Origin: Heterodera schachtii
Lineage: Eukaryota; Nematoda; Chromadorea; Rhabditida; Heteroderidae
Direction: 5' to 3'
Assembly: GCA_023374025.1 (NCBI GenBank)
Contig: SIJG01000072.1
Coordinates: 213,694 to 277,693, forward strand
DNA: 64,000 nucleotides
The position numbers and the translations under genes are program-made. Of the stretch, positions 46,409 to 59,100 are shown in pieces. The notes under the pieces were generated by a model. That model did not search any database. It saw only the letters and a program-made list of their open reading frames with translations, and was not told the origin of the DNA. The number at the start of each line of letters is the position of its first letter. The stretch's first letter is position 1.

Positions 46409-47268
46409 AGGGCTGGCCGGGCCCGGGTACCCGACCCGCACGCCCGGTTTTTAATACCTGAGCCAGGTACCCGGGCCCGGTTTTTTGAAAATCCAATACC
46501 CTGTACCCGACCCGGTAGGTCCGGGTACCCGGGTACCAAAAATACACTTGTAAGAATGCGGGTTTGAGTGAAAATTAGTGTAGGTAAAAAATTTAATATA
46601 TTTTTATAAAAGTGACACCACCAATTGTGAAAATAGCCTAGTGGATAATCTTCTTTGTTTCCTATTACTTTTCCATGGTTTTTCCTCTACAGGAATTAAA
46701 ATATTTTGAAACTTTTTTGATATACTCATGGGTTTCCTATCGACAAAATATAATTTCTCGTATGTTTTTTAACTAACATATATTTTGCCATTTAAAAAAA
46801 TCCGTTAAACAAATTTAACATAGTAATCCCAAAAATCACTCTTTTTGTGGATAAATCTGTTAATAAATCCCATTAAAAATTACAAAAATTTTCCCGGCGG
46901 CGCCTATCGGCACCGCTGGACCCCCTTCTTTCCCAAAAGTTTTGTGAACAAAGCGTGCCGAAAAAAGTGATGTGAAAAACAAAAAATGGTATACCGGGCG
47001 GTGGTACCCACTTCAAGACAAAATGAGACCGCCCCTGACCTTTTGAAATATTTTCTTTTGTTTTTATTTTAGTAAAAGAATTTTGTAAAATTATTATTTT
47101 GAAAAAAAATAAAAATTATGAAAATTTTCAATACCCGGTTTTTTACCGGGTACCCGACCCGGGCCCGGTTTAAAAATTGGTACCCGACCCGGTACCCGGC
47201 TTTTCAATACCCGGTAATACCCGGGCCCGGTTTTTGCCCAAATACCCGGTGCCCGGCCAGCCCTATTC
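46409..47268. mobile_element. CCGGG-rich inverted-repeat element
   Basis: The left end TAGGGCTGGCCGGGCCCGGG and the right end CCCGGTGCCCGGCCAGCCCTA are inverted. Both arms are built of repeated ACCCGG/CCCGGGTACC words. A GC-hairpin repeat (about 46854-46925) sits in the core. No transposase was seen. Confidence 0.75.
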
Positions 47269-47279
47269 TTAATTAAATG

Positions 47280-47465
47280 AAAAAGGAAAAAAAAAGCGGT
47301 GGAAAGGTGGGTACACAATCTCTGTGGCGCGGGGGAAACAAAGTCCCAACCGACTGCGCCATCCAACCGCAGCTTCCCACCATTGTAGAATTAAATAAAA
47401 AGAACAAATTTTTGCTGAGTGCCAGTGAGGAGGAAATAAATGATTGTTAGTTTTAAAAAGGAAAG
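47280..47465 (-). repeat. SINE-like repeat with tRNA-like head, copy 2
   Basis: The reverse complement matches 38370-38550 at well over 90 percent across the tRNA-like part (same A box), with more divergence upstream. It starts immediately beside the right end of the 46.4-47.3 kb element. Confidence 0.6.
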
Positions 47466-47719
47466 AAAAAAGCATTTTTGTCTTCGTTAATAAATTGGCA
47501 TTCAGATTAGTTAGAAAATTTTTTTAATGAATAGTTTTTTTCTATTCATTTTTATGTAATGTTTTGGCACCACAAGTCTAAGCTTTTTTATTGTGGCAAA
47601 CAAAGCTTGTCTTGGCTGGCACGCATTGACGCAAACAATATTTTGTAAATTTGTATGATTTAATTCTTATTTTAGCTGTATTCTATCTTGTGCCAGTTTT
47701 TACGAAACGCACTAGCACC

Positions 47720-47765
47720 AGGGGGTCCGGTGGTGTTTGTTAATAGGCGCCGCGGGAAAATCTTT
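47720..47765 (-). repeat. GC-hairpin dispersed repeat, copy
   Basis: GGTCCGGTGGTG...AGGCGCCGCGGGAAAA is a degenerate minus-oriented copy followed by the ATTTGTTA tail typical of the family. Confidence 0.5.
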
Positions 47766-47799
47766 TGAAAATTTGAAGCAATTTGTTATTAGTTTTTGA

Positions 47800-47980
47800 T
47801 AGAGTGCCACGGGACCGGGAATTTTGGGCAAACCCGGGACCGGGACCTTTTCGGTTTGAAAAACCGGGAATTTTTGGCTGGAAAAACGGGAAAAAACCGG
47901 GACTAGTCCCGGTCCCGGTCAAAACCGGGACCTTGGTACTCAGTTATCCGCTTCCAGGTCCCGGTCCCGTGGCACTCTAG
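47800..47980. mobile_element. Small GGGACCGGGA inverted-repeat element
   Basis: TAGAGTGCCACGGGACCGGG at the left is repeated inverted as CCCGGTCCCGTGGCACTCTA at the right, 181 bp in all, with a palindromic GC-rich body. Confidence 0.8.
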
Positions 47981-48923
47981 TTTTTTACCAAAAATTGTCC
48001 AAATTTAGTGATTTTTAGCAAAAATTTGCAAAATTTTGACTGTTCTTTAATTTAACATGTTAAAGTGAAGCCTGAAAATAAGGAAAATCTTTGCGTGCTG
48101 ACGCGTTTATAATTCGTTTATTTATGTATACAAAAAAAAGTGTGTTATAATTAAATTAATAAAGACCGAATATTTCCGCTATTCTTTAAAACTTTCACCA
48201 AAAACATGCACTGACCTGCATAACAAAGTCTAAACGTAATAAGTCTTTAAAATACAAATAAGACAAACTTTTGTTAAAAAGCAATCAACAGTTTCATATA
48301 GACAATTGCAAAAGTATTTGTCACAATCACAGATCATATTATATTATACACACATTTTTTGTATAATAAATAAACGAATTAATTTGCATTTTTAAATAGA
48401 AAAATATATATTATATAACTTTATATTTTTTGTTAATGGCCGTTTTACGAAACGCACAAGCACCAAATCTTTGAAATAAGGACACTTGGGAAACCTGGTA
48501 AAATGCACTTTTATAAATTTGTAAAAATAACAAAAGAAATGAGAACAAATGAGAAATTGGGTAAGAATTGGATTCGAACAACTCACAAATTACTTTTTTG
48601 AAAAAATTTGCATTTTAAATCCCTAAATTTGAAAGTTTTTAGCAACTATTTTGGGGGATTTTAGAAACTAAAAAATAATTATTTAGGCAGTTTTTAATAA
48701 CTATAAATATAAGCCCTAATTCAGAGTGTCCTTGAATTGGTCCAACGACTTCCTTGAATTTTACTTACATGAGGACTTAAAAATAGCAATGAATCCAATT
48801 TTCAAGGGCGCACTTGAATTGTTGGATTGGTAAGGCACCGAATTGGGGGTAATGAAAAACAAATGTAGAAACAAAAATTCAACAATTTGTACATGGAAGG
48901 AATGCTTTTTGTCCATCTCGGCT
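47981..48923. other. AT-rich intergenic region
   Basis: No gene or clear repeat structure was recognised. TACGAAACGCACAAGCACCAAA near 48445 matches TACGAAACGCACTAGCACCA near 47702, probably solo ends of an inverted-repeat family. Confidence 0.4.
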
Positions 48924-49977
48924 TCACTGCAGTCGCTTGATCATCTCCGTGGACCACATCTTGCAGTTGTTGACCCACAAATTATACGACTTTGGCATGT
49001 CGTTGAAAATGCGCTCAATGTCCTCAAATGAGGTCACGCGAATGCCGGGAATGCGCTCCTTTCTGTACACTTTGGTGTATCGTCCGCATCTGTTCGACGT
49101 TTGGCCTTCTTCCATTATTTCGTAAGTGAATGGAATTTCACGGGCACACTGATCGCATTTGCACAGCACCTCAATCGCCTCGTGGGTGGCGTCTGTGAAA
49201 ATTTTAAGCGCAATTTTTGCCAGAACTTTTCCAAGATTATTGATTTGGCCTAGGGCTGTTACTAGTTGAGGTTTTGGGTTTTAATGAAAAGATGCCATTT
49301 GTCCAAAATTATCATAATTAGAGAAGAAATTTTGAAAAATTCCGAATATAAACCGGGAAATCTTGACTCGTTTTTCATTTTTTTAAATTTCGTGCGCAAC
49401 TGTACCCTGCCAGCTGAGCCCCTCAACGCCGCGACGAACGGCTTGGGAAGCAACTTGGCAAACTCTATTGGGAATAAACGCTAAAGTAATTGGTGCCGCC
49501 ACTCGTAAGGAATTCACTGTCCGCTTGAGGGGACGCTCCACGAGGTCACACTCAACCTTAAGTAAGGAAGAAAACCGTACAGAGAGAGAGAGAGAGAAGG
49601 GATTTGAGTTCGAATTTTTAGGGCCAAATTTCCCACCGAACCGCCAAAAAAGGGCACAAAAATCGTGCCAAGTGTTAATTTCGGCTCTATTTAACTTCAG
49701 GCGTCAAAAATGATTAAATTTTTTGAAATTTTTTTTATGATTTTCGAAATTTATGTTTGAAATTTAAAAAAAAATGCTTTTTGGTTTTTAGATTAAATCT
49801 TTTACCGGAATTGTGAAAAATGAAGAATTTTTGGCTTTTCAAAACTGACCCTTGAAAATGCAATGGCACGAAGAGACGAAGCGGGACACTTCCGGCAACG
49901 ATTCGATGCTTTGAACTGTCCCCAGCGAGTCGGGTTAAATAACTGAGAATTAAAAAAACAAGTATTTTTATTGACAA
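48924..49977 (-). CDS. Possible secreted protein with C-terminal NC motif
   Basis: Two exons are secure by phase: 49556-49406 and 49249-48924 (stop at 48926-48924). The last encodes CKCDQCAREIPFTYEI, a YTKVYRKER segment and an ending YNLWVNNCKMW. NxNC-x2-W near the end of a small protein recalls LRAT/NlpC-type cysteine folds, but the matching His was not placed, so no function is assigned. A candidate first exon at 49977 begins with a signal peptide (MSIKILVFLILSYL), but its donor does not join 49556 in phase. The 5' end is therefore uncertain, and the exons could instead be 3' exons of the large gene upstream. A CT-rich tract (49561-49610) precedes the first secure exon. Confidence 0.45.
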
Positions 49978-50114
49978 AAATAAAATGTAAAATTAAATAT
50001 TAATAATGAAATTCGAAAATTCAAATTGAATTTTTCTATTTCTCGCCAACTTTAGATGCTAAAAATCTGTTTGTTGTTATTTTTTTAAATTTGCGTTTGG
50101 GTTGGAAATTTCTG

Positions 50115-53100
50115 CTAAAAGAGAAACAAAAACAATGGAAATTCCCCACCCTCTGGCAACTAACGACGCCATCAGTAAATTATTTAACATTAATTTATGC
50201 ATTTTAATAATTTTTGCCGATAGACTTCGATACTAAATCCAAATCCAAGGCATAAACTTACTTCTTTATCAGCCTTTTCTTCAGCTGGAACAGGAGGAGG
50301 TCTTAGCTCCTAAATAATTTGTATTAAAATTGATAAAATTCAAATTGATAAAATTCAAGTATGACTAATCATTGGCGTGAATCATTTATTATTATCATAA
50401 ATTATTGACAAAGTACAGTATGTGCTGTACAATCATCTACCGTACCATGTGTACTCCGTCGAGTGCCGCTCCCAATCGATCCCACGTGATTTTGGCCCAG
50501 ACATTGTCCGTGTAATAGCTGCTGCTTGTGGTCAGCAATTCCCTTAAATGTGTGTTGTTTTACAGCTAATTTTATGTAAGATCATTATGTGAGATATACG
50601 AATTTGGAAAAATCTTTTTTGGAAAATCCGAAAAATAATAAAAATTCTCATTTACTAAGTCATTGACCGAATCCATTTTGTTCTTTTCAAAAGTTGCCAA
50701 TTGAAAAATGCAATTTAATTCAAAAGCTTAGAATATCCGCTTTAAAATAAATCTTTCCCAAATTTTATTTTTAAAAATATGCCAAAGACATTGAAAATAA
50801 TTAATTAATTTGGACATTGAAATATTAATTAATTTGGACATTGAAAATAATTACTTAATTTGGACATTGAAAAATAATTATTTAATTTGGGCATACCCCC
50901 GCGTTCGCTCTGTGCCCGGAGGCACACCGAGCGAAGCCCAAAGTTTGCACAGTTCAATGCCAAATTTGCGTTTCGACGAATTCGTGAGTGAATTTGCCAA
51001 GAAATTGTCCAACCCATTGTTGCACATTAATTGGTAGGCAAGGAATTCCTGAAAGAAATTTGTCGAAATTTGAAAAAATAAAAAATTCGGACCAATTCCA
51101 CTCCAATTAAAATTCGCAAAATTTTGCCTGTATTTTTTGTTCAAATAAAACATTTTGCCCATTCCTGCCGAGCAGACCCTTGGCCATTAACATTTGCAAT
51201 CTTTCACAGCTGAATTTGAATGCACCGACTGCTGAAGAAGCGAACCCACTCCTATAGGGAAAAAATGGTCAATTAATTATTTTTTAATTAAATTATGAAA
51301 ACTCCAAAATTTTGGAGCATCCGTTAACCGGTAAATTTTATTGAAATACCAAAAAACTAAGATGATAACGCATCAAATTCACCCCGGGCGCCACAATCGG
51401 TTCATCAGTTGTGCCGTGATCACCCCCTTTTGGACCATTTCGTTCAGTTGGTTCTGCACTTGCTCCGACCGCTGGGCAAATGCTTTTGGGCCCATGAATT
51501 CTTCTTGGAACTTCAACAATTGTCCAATTGGCATTCTGTCGACGGAGTCCACTTGGTACAAATGATTCAAAACGGGTGCCAATTCCCCCTGCAAATTGTC
51601 GTCGATTGCGCAAAAGCAGCCAATAACTCTGAATGAATTGAACATGCAGAAATTTCGACCACATTTATGTACAAATCAGTTTTCAGGTGTCGCTTATTCA
51701 TTCAAAAAAATCCTGGAATTTTTTAATAATTCTTCATTTTTTTTCTTACGAAAATTGAAAAAAAAATCAAAAAATTGTTGCTTTAAAAATCAAGAATTCA
51801 GAAAAAAGAAATTCTAAAAAAATATCGAATTTTATCTTGAAAATTCATTAATATATTATTGAATTTAGAATTCTATGAACGAAGATATAAAGTATTTTCC
51901 ATGTTAAGAAAAAATTTAGCCCACTAAAGGATTACAAAGCCCGAAAAAAGCAGCAGATTTTTTCTTTATAATTTTAATGCTTATTAATTAATTAATTAAA
52001 AATAAATTCTTACGTCCCAAAATTCGGCAGTGAATGAGAAGCAGAAGTTGACGAAGATTCACCTTCCGATATAAGCGCTAACAATTCCCGCTTAATTACG
52101 GGGGGCACAAAGTGTGGGTCAATGGACGCATTTGCCTTCCGTTGCCAATTTTTTCTGAAAATTTGAAATTGAACGATACAATCTTTCTCTCGTTAAAGTT
52201 GGTCTTCCAAATTTATTTTTTTTGGATGAATAAATTTCAGTTTAATGTAATTAAAAAGTGGACGATTTTGAATTTTATAAAAACCATAGAAGATAAGAGG
52301 ACCCTTTTGATAAGCGAGTTAGGGGTTAGAAATTGGTCAAAATAAATGTCAGTTATTCGAGATGAAGGATTCTAAAAAAATATTCAAGAGGTCATGAAAA
52401 GGTAGTCGTCGTGGTCGAATTTGAATTTAAAAAAAAAGCTAAATTTGGACGAAAGTGTCTTGGATTTGGCCAAGTCCCACACACATTTCTCTGTCCACTG
52501 TTGCGTATTGCGCCTCGGATGGGTTCATTCGCACCCAATCCTGCCGATTTGATAGTTCGCTGAGCAAAGCTTCGGCACAGTGTGCCGCGTGGTCGTCCAT
52601 GTTCTTCTCCACAAGGCTTGTCATGCCCACCGTCCGTTGGGCAATTTTGCTCAAAATTGGGTCGTATTTGGCTTCCCAGCCTAATTCTCGCTTCATCTTT
52701 TGGAAGGCCTCCGATTCGTTGCCCTTCTCCCACCGGTGGTCACCCGACAACATTTCCTTCACCTGCTTCACTTGACTCTCCGACAGACGAATTGTTTCCC
52801 CACTAAACTTTGCAATTAATTTGCATTTTTTGAAAATGTGTCGATCTTTCTTAACAAAGTTTGTTATTAGAGAACGGACCGGGCCGGGCCCGGTACCGGG
52901 TTTTCCCGGGCCCGGCAACCCGGCCCGGCGATTTTTGAAAAAATCCGGGTTTACCGGGTTTTGAGAGGCCGGGCCCGGAACCCGGTCGTTTTTGAAAATG
53001 CAACCCGGCCCAGAACACGGCATTTTTAAAAATGCAACCCGGCCCAGAACACGGCATTTTTCCGGGTTATGATTTGACCAAACTTTGTTCTTTTTCCTTC

Positions 53101-56100
53101 GAGAATCTCTTTGGCATAATGCTTATAATGTTTTTTTTTCGATTTTCTGGTTAAATTTTTTCTATTCTAAGATTCTACTTTATAGAAATGATAATTTTGG
53201 TCTTTTACGAACCCGGTCCCGGCAATTTGAAGGCAGGGTTTTGAGAGGCCGGGCCCGGAACCCGGTTGCTTCTGAAAATATCAGCCCGGCCAGGCAGATT
53301 TAGAAAATCCGGTCTCTATTAAATATTTATTTCATTACCCAATTTCGGTTGTCATTTGTTTCATTAACTGTTCATTCATGTTTTCGTCCAGCTTACACGA
53401 CAATGAGCCAAATATTTGATTATTGCATTCACGCAACAAACCCTCAACAGCACACTGAAAATTATGTAATATATTAAAATATAAGTATTATTAAAAATAA
53501 ATATTAATATGCAACAACTTCCACCAACACGCAATTAAAATGCTTTTTCATTTTTAATTGCTTTCTGGTTTATGTTTTTTAGGATAAAAAGTAAATAATA
53601 TGTAAAATTAATTCCTTAATTCGAAAAAGAATTATTTATTCTACTATTAACCATGCTAAGATATAAGCATTTCCATCGACTTAAAATTGCTTTACCTTTC
53701 CAAGCAATGATCCGAAATCATTTGTGTTTTTGAACTTCTTATTCACCCATTCTCGAATGAGTTGGTCGGACGCTTGTCGAACAAAATGAATGCCAAAAAG
53801 GCAGGTCGCCTTTTGTAAATTCATTTTAAATGGAATTGGCGCCGCATTGAATGAGCTGAACATTAAGCCTTTGACCAATTGGAACGCGGGCAAATCAATT
53901 CTTAAGTTTGTTTGCTCGACGATAATTTCTGTAAAAGGATGTAAAGGATATCATTTATAATAGCGTAAGATAAGCACAAATAGGCAAACTATACATATTT
54001 ATTTGTTAAATGCCCATATTTAATCTAACAATAAGCCAAACTGTATTTGCATAACAGAAACTGGTCATTTGCATTAATTGTTTTACAGTACGAATTGGTT
54101 AATTATTAGTATTTTACGGTATGCCTCTGGGTCGAGTTTGTCTCTTCATACAATAAGATAATTGAAATAACAATCTACTGTTTTTATTTCTCCAGACTAT
54201 TTTACCGTATGCCACTTTTTATTGTTTGTCTACTCTTTGGAAAGACAACATTGGTGTGTCTGTCATTCATACATATACAAGGGGTGTCTCAGACCAACAG
54301 GGGGGGTATCTCGGAACCGATTTTTCATACGTTTTCTCCGGCGGCGACCTTTTTTTTTTTTGCTATTCAGACCAATTTTTTCTGGCGAAATGGGAGGGGG
54401 AAGCCCGGTGATCTGATAGGAAATTGTGCAAATTTTAATTTTCCCCCTTCGTTAGAACGAGGAAGGGGGGGGGGGGAGGTGTCGAGGCCTCTTACGACGA
54501 GGGTAGGGGGTGTCTCGAGACACCACTAGTATATGTATGATGTCATTCTGTCCGCCTTTCTTACTGTATGCGTATGCTGTACGGTACTTACGTTGAAATT
54601 CTTGCGAGATTGAGTTGAAAAATGTCTCTTTGATGAATTCACTCTTTTGCGGGATTAATGCCGCCTGTTTTGAGGTGAGTCCAATCGCGTCGGTGAATTT
54701 GCGGAGGTGCAATTTTTCCACTATTTTTGTGCCCGCCCATTTCAAAAATGTGATGGAATAAGAGACGATTTTCTCCACGCCCCATTGGGCCCAGCTAATC
54801 ACTGTGTCCCCAAAGGCGGCCTTTGCTGCTTTGAAGATATCGCTGGCACCATTCTGAAAATGAAATTTTGAATTTAATATGTATGGGTATTTTGTTGTGC
54901 TTTATAAAAAATGTAAGACATATAAATTCATATCTTGGCCCAATTTCAACTAAATTAATATTTCATGGTATCATTCAATAGCTCTATGTTTTATCTATCA
55001 GAATATTAATTTCAAAATTTTTTAATGAGTATACAAAAAGTTATGGTTATGAATTTCTGTTTTTTTAATTTTTTTTTTGATTTTTTTAATTAAAATTTTA
55101 ATTTTTGTTTTATTTAAATTCCACAAAATCTTAAGTCGGAATTTCTTTTTTAAATATAAATCTTATTTTGACCCGAAACCCGACCCAAAATTATCGGGTC
55201 GGGAAAAATGTCTGGTTTCGGGATGCGGGTGACCCGGAACAACCCTGCCGCGGACCGTCGGGGGACATGTGGGGGGGGGGGGGGGGGGTCAGGTCGGGAA
55301 TAGGCCCAAAAATGCCGGTGGGCACAAGAAAATTTCACAAAAAAACATGGAAGGAAGGAGCCGTAATTCTAATTGGAGGAAAAGGAGGAAATTCCAATGC
55401 AATTCGGTCGCTGCTTTCCTCCCGACGAATTAAATATTGTGCAAAGATATAACGTGGACACACTTGAATCAGTGCTGCAGCAGCGCCAAACTGTCCATAG
55501 CAAACGCATGCCAAGCCAATTCCGATTTGGAAAAGGCCCAAAAGGCCCATTCCTATGATGGACCCCCACTTTTTGGGGGCTTTTGCATAGCCAAGTTCGT
55601 AAAAACTGCGAATGCCAAACTCGCGCAGCTCGTCCATCTCGGGCTTTTTTTGGTCCGGGTCCGGGTCCACCCAGCGTGACCATTTGCAAATGCGATTCGC
55701 AGGGCAATTGCCAATGTACTGAAAAATTAATGATTGCCACAAATCCTACCGTATATTATTTACAATTGTTGTCTTACGGTAATGCATTCTTGGCACTTTG
55801 CTTGGAGTTGGTCGAGCAGCTGAATTTTGTTGTTTATCTGACGCAGCTGATCAGTTCCTTCCTCCGTTTGCTTAATTATCAATGGGACAGAAACCCATTC
55901 CCTCAATTTGTCTGCGCAAGCAATTGCCTTCCGGTAATATTCCAGCGCGTCATTTTGATATTTACGGCACTGACTAATGGTTTTGTCTTTTCTGGAATTA
56001 ATGAAGGAATGTCTAATTTAGGGAATTTCGTGAACAATTTTTTTCGAATTTCACCCTTTTCCCTACGACTCACTTTTGGAGTTGATAATTTCCCTGTTCG

Positions 56101-59100
56101 ATAAGTGCCAATGCCATGAAATAATGTGCCGCCGTAGCAAAGGCAGAAGTGTCGCCCCCGGCCAATTCAATTGCTTTTTCCAAATGTTTTTGTGCCATAT
56201 GGTCTTCATCCTTGCACAACAAGTCGAATGCCTTCAGCACCAAATAAGACGGATTTTCATAAATGCTCAAATCTTTGGCACTGATTTTCCCACGCAATTG
56301 TTGGATGAACAGGTCGAACTCACGGTGAAGCACAACACTTAATTAAATTCCAATAGTTCCATTTTCAAGGACACTCAGTGATTTCAAGGGAAAGAGCAGG
56401 AAGCCTCGCCCTGTCTGCTGACGCACCCCTTGTTCATGTATGTTCAGGACTACGGTAATTGGGTGTTTAACTACCATTGAGACTGGGTGCCACGTGAGTG
56501 CCATTTCGCGATTACAGTATTAGTCACACGAAAAAATGTGTATGAAAGATTACAGTAGTATTAAATTTGTGCGTTTCTCCAAACAACCGACCTGCTCGGG
56601 AGTGGCCTGCTGCTGTTCTCCTCCTCGTCGTTCGCGCTGCGCAAATCGAACTTTTCGTACATCCAAAATCCCCAGTGCTCCTCCACTTGGCTCAACAATC
56701 GCTCGTCCTCTTTGCTCTCCTCTCGAATTTGGCCATAAAATTTGGCAAATTTTGAGAACAATTCCTCCTTGAGCGTGATCAATGGCAGCAGTTTTTGTTC
56801 ACCGTTTGTCATCACTTGGTCAGCAAAACGGTTACGGACATCAATGGTACAACTATTGAAAACAATTAGCTGAGCGGTGCCCTGAAAAGGTAAAGGTGTA
56901 AAATGTGCAGTAAAATGCCAATCAAACAAATGAAGGGATAGTGAAAATGAAGGAAATTGAGCGTTTTTTTTGATCAAACCATAAAAGAAAGTTAGCATTA
57001 AGGGGATGGGATAGTGAATTACTATCAATTAGAGTAGAGCGGGACCGGGAAGTTTTGGGAAAACCGACTGGTAATTGCTGGGAAGGCCGTGGCCTAGATT
57101 TTCGATCGGGACCGGAAATTCCAGGACCGACCCCGGTCCCGCACTTCTCAACTATCATTGTTCTGTCCCCTACTCTGGTATGCCATCTAATACAACAACC
57201 ACCACCATACATAAAAAAGGGGGGTGGGTCGGCCAAAAATTTTGCGAAGGGGGGTCGGCCGCCGAAGACCTTTTTTTTTTTTTTTTTGCTTTTCAAAAAA
57301 CAGTTTTTTTTTCGGCGCGGTTTTTCCAAAAAATTTTTGGAAACAAGGGGGCCGGCGGTGCCGATAGGCGCCGCCGGGAAAAATTTTGTAATTTTTAATG
57401 CGATTTGTTAACAGATTTTCACCAAAAAATGGCCTATTTTTGCGATTTTAAGCCATTTTTTTAAGAAAAATTGGGATTTTTGGGTTCCGGCGGTGCCGCT
57501 AGGCGCCGCCGGGGAAATTTTTTTGGATTTTTAATGAATTTATTAAGAAATTTTTCAAAATTTGCGACCCCCCCCCCCCTCGCTGCGGACCCCCTCCCCC
57601 CACCTCTTTTACACCGGCCCCCCCTTCGCTGCGAACCCCCCCCCCCCTCGCTGGCCCTCTTTGCGAGCGAGGGGGGGGGGGGGGGGGGTCGACCCCCCCC
57701 TAAAAAATGTATGACCACCACCTCTTGGCCTTTGCGTGCCGTTCTACCATATGCCTGGCGCTGCACCCGCTCGTTGTTCGTCATAAATGTGAGAATGACA
57801 TGCATGCCGCCGTTCTGTTCAAGTTCCGGACTGGCATTGTAATCAGTGCCACGTCCGCCAATGTTTGTCGTGTAAATTAAATCCAACGGTTTAATCGACT
57901 CCGGAAATTTGTCACGATCGTCGGCGTATTTGTGCACTTTGAGCTCCGGCATAACAATTGAACCGCTAATTTCCGTCATGTTTTCAAGAGTCTCGCAAAT
58001 GATCAGTGCAGCTCGTTTTTGGCGCACAACAACATCGAACACCTTAATTGGTAAAACATTTTATTGTGCATAAATATAGCCTATTTTCTTTGGTAGCACC
58101 TTGCTAATGCAATGGATATCAACGGTGCAGAATTGTAGTCCCTAGTTCAACTTTTTTTTCCTTCAAAATTACTATTCGGGGGGTTTTCAATTGTATTGTT
58201 CATAGGTGGACAAGGGGAGGGGGTCAATTTCGTAAATCGTACGGGGGTCCGAGGCAAAATGTCGAGTCCTCAAAAATCGGGTCCTCAAAAGTCAAATCCT
58301 CAAATGTCGGGTAGCCGTAATGATGGGAAATTTTAAGAAGTTGAGGAAAAAATCAAAATTTTGTGCAAATTTTTTACGATTTTGAATTGAATTTCGTTTT
58401 TCCTATTTCGTAAATTTTTTACGAAATTGAATTTTATTTTCTATTTCGTAAATTTATTATGAATAAATTCTTTTTAATAAAATTCATGTAACTGGGTAAA
58501 ATCGGTCGTTTTTTGCACAAAATCTGTTAACAAATTTCATAAAATTTTCCCGGCGGCGCCTATCGACAGCGCCGGACCGACCCCCGTCCAGTCCCTAAAA
58601 GTTTTTTGAAAAAAAGCCGCAAAAATGTGCTTTGAAAGCAAAAAAAAAAAAGGTGAAAAGTGGCTTGAAAGCAAAAAAGGTCGTCAGAAAAATTTTTGAG
58701 CGTTTTTTCAATTTCTTAAAAATTTTGGCCTCTGGGGGGGGAGTGGGGGGGGGGGGGTATTTCGTATTGCTTAAAGGGAAATTTTTGACCCCCCCCCCCC
58801 TTGTCCATGTATGGTATTATTCACAATCTGCTGATCATAGGTTTGCCTAATTCCGAACCCCGGACTCAAACTCAAATATTTACATATTGCGATTAATCGC
58901 GAAATCCAACACAGTATTCGTTGGTTTATACAGAATACTGTTTTAGTTTTTCACAAAATTGCGTGTGTATGTAGTTTTCGCAGAGAAAAATACAGTATAC
59001 TTCATCATTGTTTGTTTGTCTATTGAATTTTAAATTAGGCTTTAGATTTTACATTCTCTCTGATTTTGTCGATCCAATCAGTTCGATCATCTGCATAAAT

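Noticed and set aside
57055..57842. ORFs of 107-123 aa on the plus strand
   Set aside because: They run through GC-hairpin repeats, C/G runs and the antisense of a SecA-like exon.
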